This document shows positions 8,179 to 16,715 of a stretch of 64,000 nt of DNA, piece after piece. The notes below the pieces were generated by a model. That model ran no database searches, was not told the DNA's origin, and saw nothing but the letters and a program-made list of their open reading frames with translations. How positions within the stretch are numbered: position 1 is the first letter of the stretch; every line of letters starts with the position of its first letter. The DNA is taken from assembly GCF_014193895.1 (NCBI RefSeq), contig NZ_BLZR01000001.1:3100001-3164000 (forward strand). Direction: 5' to 3'. The position numbers and the translations under genes are program-made. Origin of the DNA: Clostridium fungisolvens (GTDB taxonomy: Bacteria; Bacillota; Clostridia; Clostridiales; Clostridiaceae).

Positions 8179-8775
8179 CTACTTTTTCATCGGATATACA
8201 TTAACTTTATCCATTGGCAAATTATATAAATTCGACACCGCTTTAGAAATGTCGTATTTTATCTTACTATTTTCTGAACCTTCAGCTACAACAACTACAC
8301 CAACAACTTTTGGCTTATATGTTTTCACTATAAGAGGCTCATTTCCACTACTATTGGAAGTTATAACAACCTTGCTTGAATCTGACTCTTGACTGTTACT
8401 TTGTTTCCCTCCCTCCTTGTCAGTGGTTTCATTAGTATTTTTTTGAGAATTTGTGTCTACTGCTGGAACCTTAGTTTCATCACTTTCAAAGGTTATCATT
8501 ACATCTACATTCCCAACCCCCTCTATTTGTTTTAAGATATTTTTCAGTTGACTCTTTTGCTCATCTTCATACTGTTGTCTTGTTTGTTTATCAGTGGAAT
8601 CACTCTGTTGTGTACTATTTTGATTTGAAGAAAATGTAGGTATCATTGGTTTATTTGTAAAAAAAGTAAACACTATATAAATAAAAATAAATGTTAAACA
8701 TATTAAAATTAAATTTTTTGTCTTAGCACCTTCTGAAGAGTTTTTTAGCTTTTGGAATAACTTTGAAAAATCCAC
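8179..8775 (-). CDS. spoIIIAG: Stage III sporulation protein AG
   Basis: Forms a large ring in the intermembrane space of the engulfed forespore, part of the feeding-tube channel. 198 aa; one membrane helix (about residues 22-40, NLILICLTFIFIYIVFTFF), a long polar Ser/Thr/Gln-rich segment, then the ring-building motif repeats (IEGVGNVDVMITFES; PKVVGVVVVAEG; VSNLYNLPMDKVNVYPMK). Start is GTG at 8775, 7 bp after the spoIIIAF stop. Expected under mother-cell sigma-E control. Confidence 0.93.
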   Translation of the reverse strand: MDFSKLFQKLKNSSEGAKTKNLILICLTFIFIYIVFTFFTNKPMIPTFSSNQNSTQQSDSTDKQTRQQYEDEQKSQLKNILKQIEGVGNVDVMITFESDETKVPAVDTNSQKNTNETTDKEGGKQSNSQESDSSKVVITSNSSGNEPLIVKTYKPKVVGVVVVAEGSENSKIKYDISKAVSNLYNLPMDKVNVYPMKK

Positions 8776-8782
8776 TTTCTAA

Positions 8783-9337
8783 TCACTCACCTTTATACAC
8801 ATATATTTTTTTCTCATCTATATTTAGCTCCTTACTTAGTATGCTTTTGATTTGTTTGCTTGTAGTAGAGTTAAATTCTTGTTTATTTGTATTATTTACA
8901 GCTGTATTATCTAAACTACTTACCTTTTTATCTTTTACATAAACTTCTATATGATTTATATCAAAATTTGTCGCTTTTACATCAAGCTTACCTGCAATTT
9001 TTACATCGCAGTTCAGATCACTTAAGTTTGTTTTTATCAATTGTACACAGTTCTTTTCCAAATTAGAAAAAAACTTTTCTTCTGTAACACTAGTTGTGCT
9101 ACTATTATCAGCATTTGAAGCAACAATGTTCTCATACTTTGCTACAAAAGTATTAATATCTATAGTGTTCTTGGTAAATAGCCTTATAAAGGGATTTATA
9201 ATAACTGCTATTAAAATAAGCCCCAGAACAAATTTTACATATTTTTTCGTACTGTTATCAGGCAATAATAATTCTATCGCAGTCATGAATATTAAGGTTG
9301 TACATAAAGAGATTATCCAGCTTCTAAGTAGATCCAT
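8783..9337 (-). CDS. spoIIIAF: Stage III sporulation protein AF
   Basis: Membrane component of the SpoIIIA-SpoIIQ complex. About 184 aa: two N-terminal membrane helices (LLRSWIISLCTTLIFMTAIELLL and YVKFVLGLILIAVIINPF, each cited in part by family alignment) followed by a soluble C-terminal domain with a ring-building-like fold ending SILSKELNIDEKKIYVYKG. I use the ATG at 9337 with GGGAGGTT upstream; a longer in-frame extension overlaps spoIIIAE and lacks a ribosome site. Starts 5 bp after the spoIIIAE stop. Confidence 0.92.
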   Translation of the reverse strand: MDLLRSWIISLCTTLIFMTAIELLLPDNSTKKYVKFVLGLILIAVIINPFIRLFTKNTIDINTFVAKYENIVASNADNSSTTSVTEEKFFSNLEKNCVQLIKTNLSDLNCDVKIAGKLDVKATNFDINHIEVYVKDKKVSSLDNTAVNNTNKQEFNSTTSKQIKSILSKELNIDEKKIYVYKGE

Positions 9338-9342
9338 AAGCT

Positions 9343-10503
9343 CTAACCTCCCACTATGAACTTGCCTGCACTTGACATTATTGCAGTCATAACAAAGAAC
9401 ATAACTGTTATGCTTATAAGGCTTGAGGTAATTAAAACTAAAGAATCTGCAGCGGTTGTTATACAACTTACAATTCTTTTATCTGCCACTGGTTCTATAA
9501 CAGCAGCAGAAATTTTATAGATAAAAACCATAACTACCATCTTTATTATTGGAAAAAGCATTAAGAATATCATAATTATAAGCCCAATGGAACTTACAGC
9601 ATTCTTAAGTAGTAGTGAATATCCAGCCACAGTTGCTATAGCATCGGATAGTGCCTTTCCAACTATTGGTATGAAATTATCTACAGCAAATTTTGCTGTT
9701 TTTAAAGTTACTGCATCTATTGTATTTGATGCTATTCCTCTTACAGTAAGTAAACCAATGAAAATCGTAAGAACTATTCCTTGCATCCATAAAATTACTT
9801 GCTTACCTACTTTCACGAGCCCATCAATTTTATGCTCATTTGATATATTGTTTACGAACCCTAGGACGAATATCATCAAGATTAATGGAATTATTATGTC
9901 TACATATAATCTAGGCGTTAAGCTTACTGCACCTAGAACTATGGGATCCATTGTAGCTGCCTGAGTTATTCCACCAGCTGTTGATAATAAAAGCACAAGT
10001 GCGGGCAATAACACAGCAACAAAGTCTGTCAGCTCTTTAATAGTATCCTTTGCTAAGTTTACTGATATTAAGAAGCTTTTACTAAGTATAAGTATCATCA
10101 CAGCATAACAAGCGTAAAATGCTATATTACTTATATTTTCACTGGAGAAAGCTCCTTGTATATTTTTTAAAAGAGTACTAAGGATAGCAAGAACTATTAC
10201 TGATATCATTAATTTTAGTGTCGACTGCACCTCTTTAATAAATACACTTACACAGGCTCCAACGATCCTATCAAAGCTTAGAGGATCTTTTCCATCCTTC
10301 AAATAGCTTTGGACATATTCACTGGGACTCATACCATTCATGATTTCTTCATTAGTTTTCATATTATCCATATACTGATATAACCTTTGTATCTGATTAC
10401 TATTATCTATTCGTTGCTTGTCCAAATTATCATCTGCGTATACCACTTTACTAGTCATAATGACTAGAAAAAAACTTATTAGTAACGTATACCATTTTTT
10501 CAT
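9343..10503 (-). CDS. spoIIIAE: Stage III sporulation protein AE
   Basis: Polytopic membrane protein of the SpoIIIA channel. About 386 aa, family length. An N-terminal signal peptide (MKKWYTLLISFFLVIMTSKV, cleavage after VYA) is followed by an extracytoplasmic segment (YMDNMKTNEEIMNGMSPSEY) and about eight membrane helices beginning near residue 90. Conserved family blocks: GGITQAATMDPIVLG and FVDNF-like AVDNFIPIVGKALSDA. The ATG at 10503 has AGGTG at 5 nt; the GTG two codons earlier would overlap that site. Confidence 0.94.
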   Translation of the reverse strand: MKKWYTLLISFFLVIMTSKVVYADDNLDKQRIDNSNQIQRLYQYMDNMKTNEEIMNGMSPSEYVQSYLKDGKDPLSFDRIVGACVSVFIKEVQSTLKLMISVIVLAILSTLLKNIQGAFSSENISNIAFYACYAVMILILSKSFLISVNLAKDTIKELTDFVAVLLPALVLLLSTAGGITQAATMDPIVLGAVSLTPRLYVDIIIPLILMIFVLGFVNNISNEHKIDGLVKVGKQVILWMQGIVLTIFIGLLTVRGIASNTIDAVTLKTAKFAVDNFIPIVGKALSDAIATVAGYSLLLKNAVSSIGLIIMIFLMLFPIIKMVVMVFIYKISAAVIEPVADKRIVSCITTAADSLVLITSSLISITVMFFVMTAIMSSAGKFIVGG

Positions 10504-10505
10504 AA

Positions 10506-10895
10506 TCACACCTGCATTATACTTAATATAGAGTCCAGTACAGCCATAAGTACCGGTATTGATAATACTAGTATCATAACTTTTCCTGAAAACTCAACCT
10601 TTGATGCTATGCTATTTGCTCCTGAATCTTTGCATATTTCACTACAGAAAGATGTAAGATATGCTATTCCAACAATTTTTAGTACAATTCCGATATAAGC
10701 AGTATCTATATTAGCTTTGTTTGCCATATTGTTTACAAAATCAATTATTTGAGTTATTTGAGGAATCAGTACAAGAAATATCAATATTCCTGCGACTATT
10801 GATATAAATACTGAAATTTCACTTTTTCTTTCTTTTAGCAGCAGATATAAGAATAAAGATACAAAACAAAATCCAACAATTTTTACAATAAGCAT
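10506..10895 (-). CDS. spoIIIAD: Stage III sporulation protein AD
   Basis: Small membrane protein of the SpoIIIA complex. About 129 aa with four predicted membrane helices, starting MLIVKIVGFCFVSLFLYLLL and ending with GKVMILVLSIPVLMAVLDSIL. Conserved region KIVGIAYLTSFCSEICKDSG near residues 75-95 fits the family. Start ATG at 10895 follows TAGGTG at 5 nt. It is followed within 3 bp by spoIIIAE. Confidence 0.92.
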   Translation of the reverse strand: MLIVKIVGFCFVSLFLYLLLKERKSEISVFISIVAGILIFLVLIPQITQIIDFVNNMANKANIDTAYIGIVLKIVGIAYLTSFCSEICKDSGANSIASKVEFSGKVMILVLSIPVLMAVLDSILSIMQV

Positions 10896-10903
10896 GTCCA
10901 CAC

Positions 10904-11101
10904 CTAAAGCATAAACATAGTTTTTACTGAATCGAATAACTTACTGATTAGATTTATAACCATTGTAAGTATTATCACAATTCCAGCAATATTAGCTATA
11001 GTAGCAACATCATCTTTTCCACTGCCTTTCAAGACTTTATCAATGATAAGCAATATTATACCTGCACCTGCAATTTTAAAAATGAGAGAAAGATCTAACA
11101 T
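10904..11101 (-). CDS. spoIIIAC: Stage III sporulation protein AC
   Basis: Smallest SpoIIIA membrane subunit. 65 aa with two membrane helices separated by a short polar hairpin (LKGSGKDDVA), the typical SpoIIIAC/AD signature. Ribosome site GGAGGCGAG sits just before ATG. It lies between spoIIIAB and spoIIIAD in the standard order. Confidence 0.93.
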   Translation of the reverse strand: MLDLSLIFKIAGAGIILLIIDKVLKGSGKDDVATIANIAGIVIILTMVINLISKLFDSVKTMFML

Positions 11102-11115
11102 TTACTCGCCTCCTA

Positions 11116-11637
11116 CTAAATCAAGAAGATAATTAGCATAAATCCAACACATACACCTAGTGATTTATACATCTTTGAATATTTATCGCACTCTTTTTCT
11201 GCCTTTTCTGTATTGCTTTTTATTCTGTCTATGGTTATGGAAAATATCTTTCTTTGCCCATCAATACCGGTAGTTCCCAAAGACTTTGCTAAATCTAAAA
11301 TTATATCTATATCAACTTCATTAAGATTAATCTTATCCTTATAGAGCTCTAAACTATCCTTAGTAGATAGAAACACGTTGTCAGCTTCATTATCTTTAAG
11401 TTTAGTCCCTATTGAATTAAATAGCTGTGCTATGGGATCTTTAAGTCTTTTTCCAGTATTAATAAAGGCTTCTGGCAATGGAGTAAAGGTATAGGTCATT
11501 TCATTCTCTAAATTTATATATCCATTTATAAGTTCATGAAGGCAAAACACCCTCTTCTTAAACTTTTCTCCATATACATACCCAGTTGCTGATGACAATG
11601 CCATTATTATAAGCAGCAGCAAATATTTAACCAACAT
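11116..11637 (-). CDS. spoIIIAB: Stage III sporulation protein AB
   Basis: Membrane-anchored SpoIIIA subunit resembling GspF-type inner-membrane platform proteins. 173 aa: N-terminal membrane helix (LVKYLLLLIIMALSSATGYV), a helical cytoplasmic domain (LHELINGYINLENEMTYTFTPL region, LAKSLGTTGIDGQ), and a C-terminal helix ending VGFMLIIFLI. It overlaps the end of spoIIIAA by 11 bp, implying translational coupling of the ATPase and its platform. Confidence 0.93.
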   Translation of the reverse strand: MLVKYLLLLIIMALSSATGYVYGEKFKKRVFCLHELINGYINLENEMTYTFTPLPEAFINTGKRLKDPIAQLFNSIGTKLKDNEADNVFLSTKDSLELYKDKINLNEVDIDIILDLAKSLGTTGIDGQRKIFSITIDRIKSNTEKAEKECDKYSKMYKSLGVCVGFMLIIFLI

Positions 11638-12541
11638 TTATCACCTGCCTATCTGAATTAATATCCACTATTTTATCTATGGTTCCAACTCCATTTTTAT
11701 TACTTAAAACTATTATTTTTTCGATGACCTTATTTTCAATTAGCTTCTTAAATACAGGTCTGCTATAAAGATCATCTTCGTTGTTTCCATGTATAGTGGA
11801 TATGATATTCACCCCGCAATTAAAGGCGGAAACAATTGCTTCAACATCTCTGTCTGTGCCAATTTCATCACATGCGATAACTTCAGGAGACATACTTCGT
11901 ATAGCCATCATAAGTCCCACATACTTCAAACAGTTATCATATATATCTGTTCTTACTCCTACATCCATTTGCGGAATCCCCATATGACACGCAGCAATCT
12001 CACTTCTCTCATCTATAACACATACTTTTTTCCCCGTTATATTATATTTTAAATATCCATTCGAAATATTTCTTATAAGGTCTCTAAGTATAGTAGTCTT
12101 CCCACATTTAGGAGGAGATACCAAGATGGTATTGTACACCTTGTCCCCTTTTACAACATGTGGTAATAAGCTATTAGAACAACCTATTATTTCTCTGGCT
12201 ATTCTTATATTTATAGAAAAAACTGACTTTAATGACTTTATTACTCCGTCATCATTTACCCAATGCCCAGTAACCCCTATCCTATGACCACCTCTAATAG
12301 TTATAAAACCTTGCTTTATGTCTTCCTCAAAAGCATAAACTGAGAAATTACTTATCTTATTAAAGATATTATTAATTTCATTTTTATTAGTGATATAATT
12401 TAGGATTACTTCTTTATTGTCTATGTTTAACATCACTGGTTTATTGCACTTAAGTCTAATCTCTTGTAGTTTACTTGAATCTGGCCTATCTTCTATGAGC
12501 CTTATCAAATTTATCGGTAGAACATTTTTCAAATCATCCAT
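11627..12541 (-). CDS. spoIIIAA: Stage III sporulation protein AA, secretion-type ATPase
   Basis: Cytoplasmic AAA ATPase related to type II/IV secretion ATPases, proposed to energise the SpoIIIA-SpoIIQ channel. About 304 aa. Walker A SPPKCGKTTILRDLIRN near residue 150, Walker B CDEIGT, and a STIHGN sensor motif; N-terminal half with the conserved RGGHRIGVTGHW. First gene of the operon. The ATG at 12541 follows an A/G-rich AGAGGGGGAT site; a TTG six codons earlier is less likely. Confidence 0.95.
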   Translation of the reverse strand: MDDLKNVLPINLIRLIEDRPDSSKLQEIRLKCNKPVMLNIDNKEVILNYITNKNEINNIFNKISNFSVYAFEEDIKQGFITIRGGHRIGVTGHWVNDDGVIKSLKSVFSINIRIAREIIGCSNSLLPHVVKGDKVYNTILVSPPKCGKTTILRDLIRNISNGYLKYNITGKKVCVIDERSEIAACHMGIPQMDVGVRTDIYDNCLKYVGLMMAIRSMSPEVIACDEIGTDRDVEAIVSAFNCGVNIISTIHGNNEDDLYSRPVFKKLIENKVIEKIIVLSNKNGVGTIDKIVDINSDRQVINVG

Positions 12542-12559
12542 AAAATCCCCCTCTCTCAA

Positions 12560-12880
12560 CTTTTGTTATTTGTATAATATTATTAAGTTAAGTAAAAAAA
12601 TATTACACCTGTTTTAAAAAAGTTATATCGATGAAAAATCATTTAATTCTAATAGCTCGCTCATATAGCATCTCCTGTATAACCAATTAATTTCGATAAC
12701 ACTCTTAAACATAGTAAAAAATAAATTCTAATGAGCTGATATATCCAAAAAATCAAAAAGAAGCCAGCAAATTATTAAACAAAATAATTTGCTGGCTTCT
12801 TTTTAAGGTTTCATCGTTAAACGTTAAGGTTTCATACGATGACCAAAGTAATTTCATTTTCTACTCACTAAGTAAGCAGT
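12560..12880. other. spoIIIAA upstream gap
   Basis: No gene seen. It should contain the sigma-E promoter of spoIIIA, but I could not fix a convincing -35/-10 pair. It also holds the strong hairpin at 12755-12804 and otherwise AT-rich DNA. Confidence 0.5.
12755..12804. terminator. Bidirectional terminator after the CD1247-type gene
   Basis: A perfect 22-bp stem (12755-12776 with 12783-12804) around a 6-nt loop, with A-runs on one side and T-runs on the other, so it can end transcription in both directions. It closes the minus-strand gene at 12881. Confidence 0.85.
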
Positions 12881-13246
12881 CTATTTATTGATTTCTGAAC
12901 CGCAGTAAGGACAAGGAATTATAGTATTGTTATCTAATGCAGACTGCTCAAAGAATATGCCTTTTCCACAATTCTTACATGTTATCTCAACATATTCTTC
13001 ATCTCCGCATTCCAAGTCGTCTACAGATACATCTTCAAATAAATCCTCTTGTATATCAGAGATATCGTTATTTAAAAATTCTACATTCTCTGCTATACTT
13101 TCTTGGTTAACTTGAAGAGTTTCCACCTCGTCGCAAATATCACCTAAGATTTCTATTACAGCAGCTTTAAAATTTTTGTCTTCAGTACCAGAATCTCCAC
13201 TAAGAAATTCACTAAGTTTTGATATCTTTTCCTTTAATTCCTTCAT
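12881..13246 (-). CDS. CD1247-type protein with C-terminal zinc ribbon
   Basis: Function unknown. 121 aa: an acidic helical N-terminal half with coiled-coil character (MKELKEKISKLSEFLSGD; EVETLQVNQESIAENVEFL) and a C-terminal zinc ribbon with two CxxC pairs (CKNCGKGIFFE...CPYCGS). Clostridia encode similar proteins next to efp and spoIIIA. The ribbon resembles those of DNA- or RNA-binding proteins, but no target is evident. It has its own terminator on each side. Confidence 0.8.
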   Translation of the reverse strand: MKELKEKISKLSEFLSGDSGTEDKNFKAAVIEILGDICDEVETLQVNQESIAENVEFLNNDISDIQEDLFEDVSVDDLECGDEEYVEITCKNCGKGIFFEQSALDNNTIIPCPYCGSEINK

Positions 13247-13295
13247 ATTCTACACATCCTTTAAGTTAGGATAAAAGCTTAATAAAGAATAAAAT

Positions 13296-13332
13296 GAATA
13301 TGCTAAGTTCATTTCGAACTTAGCATATATTC
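13296..13332 (-). terminator. Terminator after efp
   Basis: GAATATGCTAAGTTC (13296-13310) pairs with 13316-13332 around ATTTC with one asymmetric base pair step; on the minus strand it is followed by T-rich ATTCATTTTATTC. It lies 3 bp after the efp stop. Confidence 0.8.
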
Positions 13333-13335
13333 AGC

Positions 13336-13893
13336 CTATACTCTTTCCATGTACTCCCCAGATCTTGTGTCGATTCTTATTACGTCACCTTCATTTACAA
13401 ATATAGGCACGTTTACTACTGCGCCAGTTTCAACAGTTGCAGGCTTTTGAACGTTTGTAGCAGTATTTCCTTTAACACCTGGTTCAGTTTCAGTTACTTG
13501 TAGTTCAACAAAGTTTGGAGCTTCAACAGAGAAAGCTGAACCTTTGTAGAACTTGATTACTGCAAACATGTTCTCTTTTAAGAACTTTATTGCATCTTCA
13601 ACTTTTTCGTGGTTAAGAGGAATTTGCTCAAATGTCTCTTGATCCATGAAGTAGTATAGCTCTCCATCTGAATATAAGTATTGCATTTCTTTTCTTTCAA
13701 TAACAGCTTCTTGAAGTTTTTCAGTTGGGTTGAAGTTTCTATCTATAACTCCAACTGACATTACATATCTTAATTTTGTTCTAACGAATGCTGCTCCCTT
13801 ACCTGGTTTAACATGTAGGAAATCAACAACAGTAAACACTTGTCCATCTAATTCAAAAGTTGTACCTTTTCTTAAATCTCCTGCTGATATCAT
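13336..13893 (-). CDS. efp: Elongation factor P
   Basis: Relieves ribosome stalling at polyproline stretches. 185 aa, three beta-barrel domains. The tip loop reads KPGKGAAFVRTK with Lys at position 32, the residue modified in Bacillus EF-P. The C-terminal signature NVPIFVNEGDVIRIDTRSGEYMERV is intact. Ribosome site GGAGGGA precedes ATG. Upstream is a TATAAT-rich region, probably its promoter, rather than the usual peptidase/aroQ genes; aroK is the next gene upstream. Confidence 0.97.
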   Translation of the reverse strand: MISAGDLRKGTTFELDGQVFTVVDFLHVKPGKGAAFVRTKLRYVMSVGVIDRNFNPTEKLQEAVIERKEMQYLYSDGELYYFMDQETFEQIPLNHEKVEDAIKFLKENMFAVIKFYKGSAFSVEAPNFVELQVTETEPGVKGNTATNVQKPATVETGAVVNVPIFVNEGDVIRIDTRSGEYMERV

Positions 13894-14142
13894 TATGGTA
13901 TCCCTCCAAAATCTATTAATTCATTATATATTATAACCCGTTCAGGTAATTTAATACCAACAACTTTAAGCTGCGAATCCAAAAAAGAATTCTTCATGGG
14001 CTATTGAGCGTAGTGCATAATTTCTCTATAAAAAGTCAAATTTTCGTTTAATTTCTCTCTTAAAACACATCACAAATTAACCCTCACTCACACACAACAA
14101 TGATATTTTATCAGAAGGTGAGATTAATTGCAATTATTTTAA

Positions 14143-14661
14143 TTAAAAATGGGTATTTATACTATTTATGGACATTATGATTTTTTCACAGATTTCATCC
14201 GGTGTGTCATCATTGCATTCTATTATAATATCAGCTTTTTCGTAGATGGAGGATCTACTATTCAATAGGTTTTCTAAAGTCTTTATAGCGTCTGGATCCT
14301 TAAATAAAGGTCTATTTTTTCTATCAAGTCTATCACTTAAATTTTTTATAGTTGTTTTAAGATAAATTACTGTTCCATACTTTTTTAAAAGTTCCATATT
14401 ATTTGATTTCACCGGCATTCCGCCACCAGTAGAGACTACACTATTTTCTAACTTAGCTATTATATCTAGTATGACACTTCTCTCCATTTGTCTGAAATGT
14501 TCTTCTCCATGGTCACTAAATATTTGCTCAATTGATTTAGAAGCATTAGCTATTATATATTGATCTGTATCAATATATTCAGCCTTTTTTCTTTCAGCTA
14601 AAACCTTTCCTACAGTGGTCTTTCCTGAGCAAGGCATTCCTACTAAAATTACATTATTCAT
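14143..14661 (-). CDS. aroK: Shikimate kinase
   Basis: Phosphorylates shikimate in aromatic amino acid synthesis. 172 aa. Walker A GMPCSGKTTVGKVLA (residues 8-22), DTDQYI shikimate-binding aspartates, GEEHFRQMER, the STGGGMPV loop and lid RKNRPLF are all present. Its start overlaps the end of the preceding pilus-operon gene by 8 bp, so it appears to be co-transcribed with the pilus genes, an odd but clear operon partner. Confidence 0.94.
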   Translation of the reverse strand: MNNVILVGMPCSGKTTVGKVLAERKKAEYIDTDQYIIANASKSIEQIFSDHGEEHFRQMERSVILDIIAKLENSVVSTGGGMPVKSNNMELLKKYGTVIYLKTTIKNLSDRLDRKNRPLFKDPDAIKTLENLLNSRSSIYEKADIIIECNDDTPDEICEKIIMSINSINTHF

Positions 14662-15067
14662 TTACTTTCCCCCTATATTGCCCCAAAATATTGCATCTAA
14701 GTATATTATCCTTTTGTTGGATATCATACTTTATAATTATGATATCATTGTCTTGAAAAAAAGCAACTAAATTTGTCAATTTATTTATCTCAGTATTAAC
14801 ACTAAAACTAATCTCTTTATATCCATCTTTTTTTGTTATGCTATTAATACTTATCTCTTCTTTCTCTTTAAGTTTGCTTATAACATCATAGAGGGGTTCT
14901 TTAACTTTATCCTCATTACTTAAATGATCATTTTGTATACTTTTAGACTCTAACTTATTATTTAATTCATAGTCGTACTGTTTCCGCCCTAAGTTGTAAA
15001 ATGTTTGAATTAAAATCAAACATAAGAAAGTAACTATAACTAGTATCCTAATAATAACTTTCCTCAT
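14654..15067 (-). CDS. Pilus-operon membrane protein at the PilO position
   Basis: Function not recognised from sequence alone. 137 aa: short basic N-terminus, one membrane helix (residues 5-26), a coiled-coil-like stretch, then a small alpha/beta domain (YKEISFSVNTEINKLTNLVAFFQDNDIIIIKYDI). This topology, and its place after a PilN-like protein, match PilO/GspM-type alignment subunits. Start overlaps the previous stop as ATGA. Very AT-rich codon use like its neighbours. Confidence 0.6.
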   Translation of the reverse strand: MRKVIIRILVIVTFLCLILIQTFYNLGRKQYDYELNNKLESKSIQNDHLSNEDKVKEPLYDVISKLKEKEEISINSITKKDGYKEISFSVNTEINKLTNLVAFFQDNDIIIIKYDIQQKDNILRCNILGQYRGKVNE

Positions 15068-15504
15068 GTTATCCTCACTACAAATCTGAAGTCTTTTTCA
15101 TTTTGTCTATCTACATTTACTAGTTCAAACCTGTTTTCAGTAAAATACTTTATATATGAATCGAGCATATTGTAATTACCTATAAAAGTTATTGTATTAT
15201 CTCCATAACTAAAATCTTTTATATTCATGCTTGACACTAGTTTAGATATTTTTTCTATAACTGAAAAATCCACTTGTTTTTTATTTTTACTCTCATCTAC
15301 AACCGCTTTAGATTCTACTTGCAACTTTTCTTTTTCTTTAATTTGTTGTTTTAAATCTAAGTATTTACTGTATGAAAGTGGAATTAAACATAAATTGAAT
15401 ATAATCATATATACTATTATCCTATTTAACTGACTAAGAATTTTTTTATTCTTTAGTTCAATCACTCTTTCCGGCCAAAATTCTTTGTATATCCTATGGT
15501 ACAT
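15064..15504 (-). CDS. Pilus-operon membrane protein at the PilN position
   Basis: 146 aa. Cytoplasmic N-terminus of about 25 residues, one membrane helix (LNRIIVYMIIFNLCLIPLSY), a periplasm-side coiled coil (DLKQQIKEKEKLQVESKAVV) and a C-terminal ferredoxin-like domain (FSYGDNTITFIGNYNMLDSYI). This is the PilN/GspL-type plan. Starts 11 bp inside the upstream PilM-position gene and ends as ATGA with the next gene: a tightly coupled trio. Low sequence conservation, so the family call rests on topology and order. Confidence 0.6.
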   Translation of the reverse strand: MYHRIYKEFWPERVIELKNKKILSQLNRIIVYMIIFNLCLIPLSYSKYLDLKQQIKEKEKLQVESKAVVDESKNKKQVDFSVIEKISKLVSSMNIKDFSYGDNTITFIGNYNMLDSYIKYFTENRFELVNVDRQNEKDFRFVVRIT

Positions 15505-16102
15505 TTATAGCCTCTCTTTCTAAATATTCTACATTATACTTAGTAGCATCATAAATAAAGCTATTCTTGCGCTTTCCTACAACATATATATTTTTTTGAA
15601 TAGGTACATGATTGTAATTTAAAACCTCTTCTAAGTTAATAACATTACCGTCTTGTTTATACAATTTATTATGTTTTATACTGCCATCCTCTACATCAAT
15701 GAAATATGTAGTTTTATCAAAACTATACATAATACTAAAGCTTCTACTTTTAACAACTTTTTTCACTGCATTAACCACTAAGTACTGTATAGGATAAATA
15801 TTCTTTATCTTGAAACTTGAACAAAGTATTTCTATTTTTTCATTTGCATTTATACCGTAAATAGTCAATATTTTTCTATTTTTATGAGTTTCTATCTCAT
15901 GATGAAACAAAAACTTTGAAGTATCAAACATGGTCTTTATTTCTCCATTCAGGAATCTCTTTAAATCTTTTCCACTTGAGAACTCAAATTTTCTAATGAA
16001 TAATTCTTTTTCCGTAATCATAATACTAGCAGATCTTTTTTTATCAAACTTGTCGCTAAAGGTCTCTCTGTATGAATCAATAATTATGAAATTACTTTTC
16101 AT
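15494..16102 (-). CDS. Pilus-operon protein at the PilM position (hypothetical)
   Basis: 202 aa, soluble, no signal or membrane helix. Precedes the PilN- and PilO-like genes where PilM, an actin-like cytoplasmic protein, usually stands. I cannot see clear actin-fold phosphate motifs, and at 202 aa it is much shorter than typical PilM (about 350 aa). It may be a reduced PilM/GspL cytoplasmic domain. Its ATG overlaps the stop of the upstream 56-aa pilin-like gene (ATGA). Confidence 0.5.
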   Translation of the reverse strand: MKSNFIIIDSYRETFSDKFDKKRSASIMITEKELFIRKFEFSSGKDLKRFLNGEIKTMFDTSKFLFHHEIETHKNRKILTIYGINANEKIEILCSSFKIKNIYPIQYLVVNAVKKVVKSRSFSIMYSFDKTTYFIDVEDGSIKHNKLYKQDGNVINLEEVLNYNHVPIQKNIYVVGKRKNSFIYDATKYNVEYLEREAINVP

Positions 16103-16269
16103 TGAAATTCACTCATTTCATTTAAAGTGGCCTGTTCCTCTAGGTTAGTTAGGCTGCAGCTTCTGAACGTTCTTAAAAGCGCCAAGGAACTTATAGATAA
16201 TGCAATGGATAGAATTATAAGCACCTCTAAAGATACATATCCTTTTCTTATTTTTTTAGTGCTAAACAT
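16099..16269 (-). CDS. Small type IV prepilin-like protein, 56 aa
   Basis: A short gene that is easily missed. The 56-aa product starts MFSTKKIRKGYVSLEVLIIL and ends TLNEMSEFQ. It has a textbook class III signal: basic leader, Gly at -1, Tyr at +1 and Glu at +5 (G|YVSLE), then a hydrophobic helix to about residue 33, and only a 23-residue polar tail. Ribosome site GAGGAG stands 9 nt upstream of the ATG. Its stop overlaps the next start as ATGA, and its start overlaps the previous gene by 22 bp. Probably a minor pilin or an initiation-tip component lacking a globular head. Confidence 0.75.
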   Translation of the reverse strand: MFSTKKIRKGYVSLEVLIILSIALSISSLALLRTFRSCSLTNLEEQATLNEMSEFQ

Positions 16270-16715
16270 TTATTTATCTCCTCTTCTCCAACTTTGATAT
16301 CTAGATACAATAGATTATTTTTTTTATAAAAACTTAAGATTTTTATTCCGCTTAATAATGTCTTACTTTCCTTTAATACAGTAATTTTATTTGCTCCATT
16401 AACTATATACCCCACTCTTAAAAATCTTAATTCTCCTGAAGATAATGTAAAAATTCTATCTTCATGATCTGAGGTATCTAATGAGATAGTGAATTTACTA
16501 TTCTCCACAGCATATTTTTTAGATCCAGGTTCATTCATCTGATTATCTAAATAGTTAACTAGATTAATCATATTATCATATGATATTTCATCTTTCTTTC
16601 CTTTGTTAAAATCCTTTAGGGATATAATCAAAATATTAAAAGTGATTGCAACAATAATCATTGCTACTGAGATATATAATAAAAGTTCTACTAGTAGATA
16701 ACCTTTTTTCTTCAT
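16248..16715 (-). CDS. Prepilin-like protein (minor pseudopilin)
   Basis: 155 aa. N-terminus MKKKGYLLVELLLYISVAMI has a prepilin peptidase site after Gly5 with Glu at +5, then the hydrophobic polymerisation helix. The C-terminal domain is beta-rich (KFTISLDTSDHEDRIFTLSS). Its ATG overlaps the previous stop as TAATG. Resembles ComGF/PulJ-type minor pseudopilins in position and size; exact subtype not determinable. Confidence 0.8.
   Translation of the reverse strand: MKKKGYLLVELLLYISVAMIIVAITFNILIISLKDFNKGKKDEISYDNMINLVNYLDNQMNEPGSKKYAVENSKFTISLDTSDHEDRIFTLSSGELRFLRVGYIVNGANKITVLKESKTLLSGIKILSFYKKNNLLYLDIKVGEEEINKCLALKK

Noticed and set aside
12560..12700. A sigma-E promoter for the spoIIIA operon.
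   Set aside because: A TATACAAA-like -10 is present near 12575, but no matching -35 stands at the right distance, so I cannot place it.
13893..13997. A 34-codon open frame (MKNSFLDSQLKVV...) upstream of efp on the minus strand whose TAA overlaps the efp ATG.
   Set aside because: No ribosome site precedes it, and it covers the TATAAT-rich stretch that looks like the efp promoter. More likely chance.
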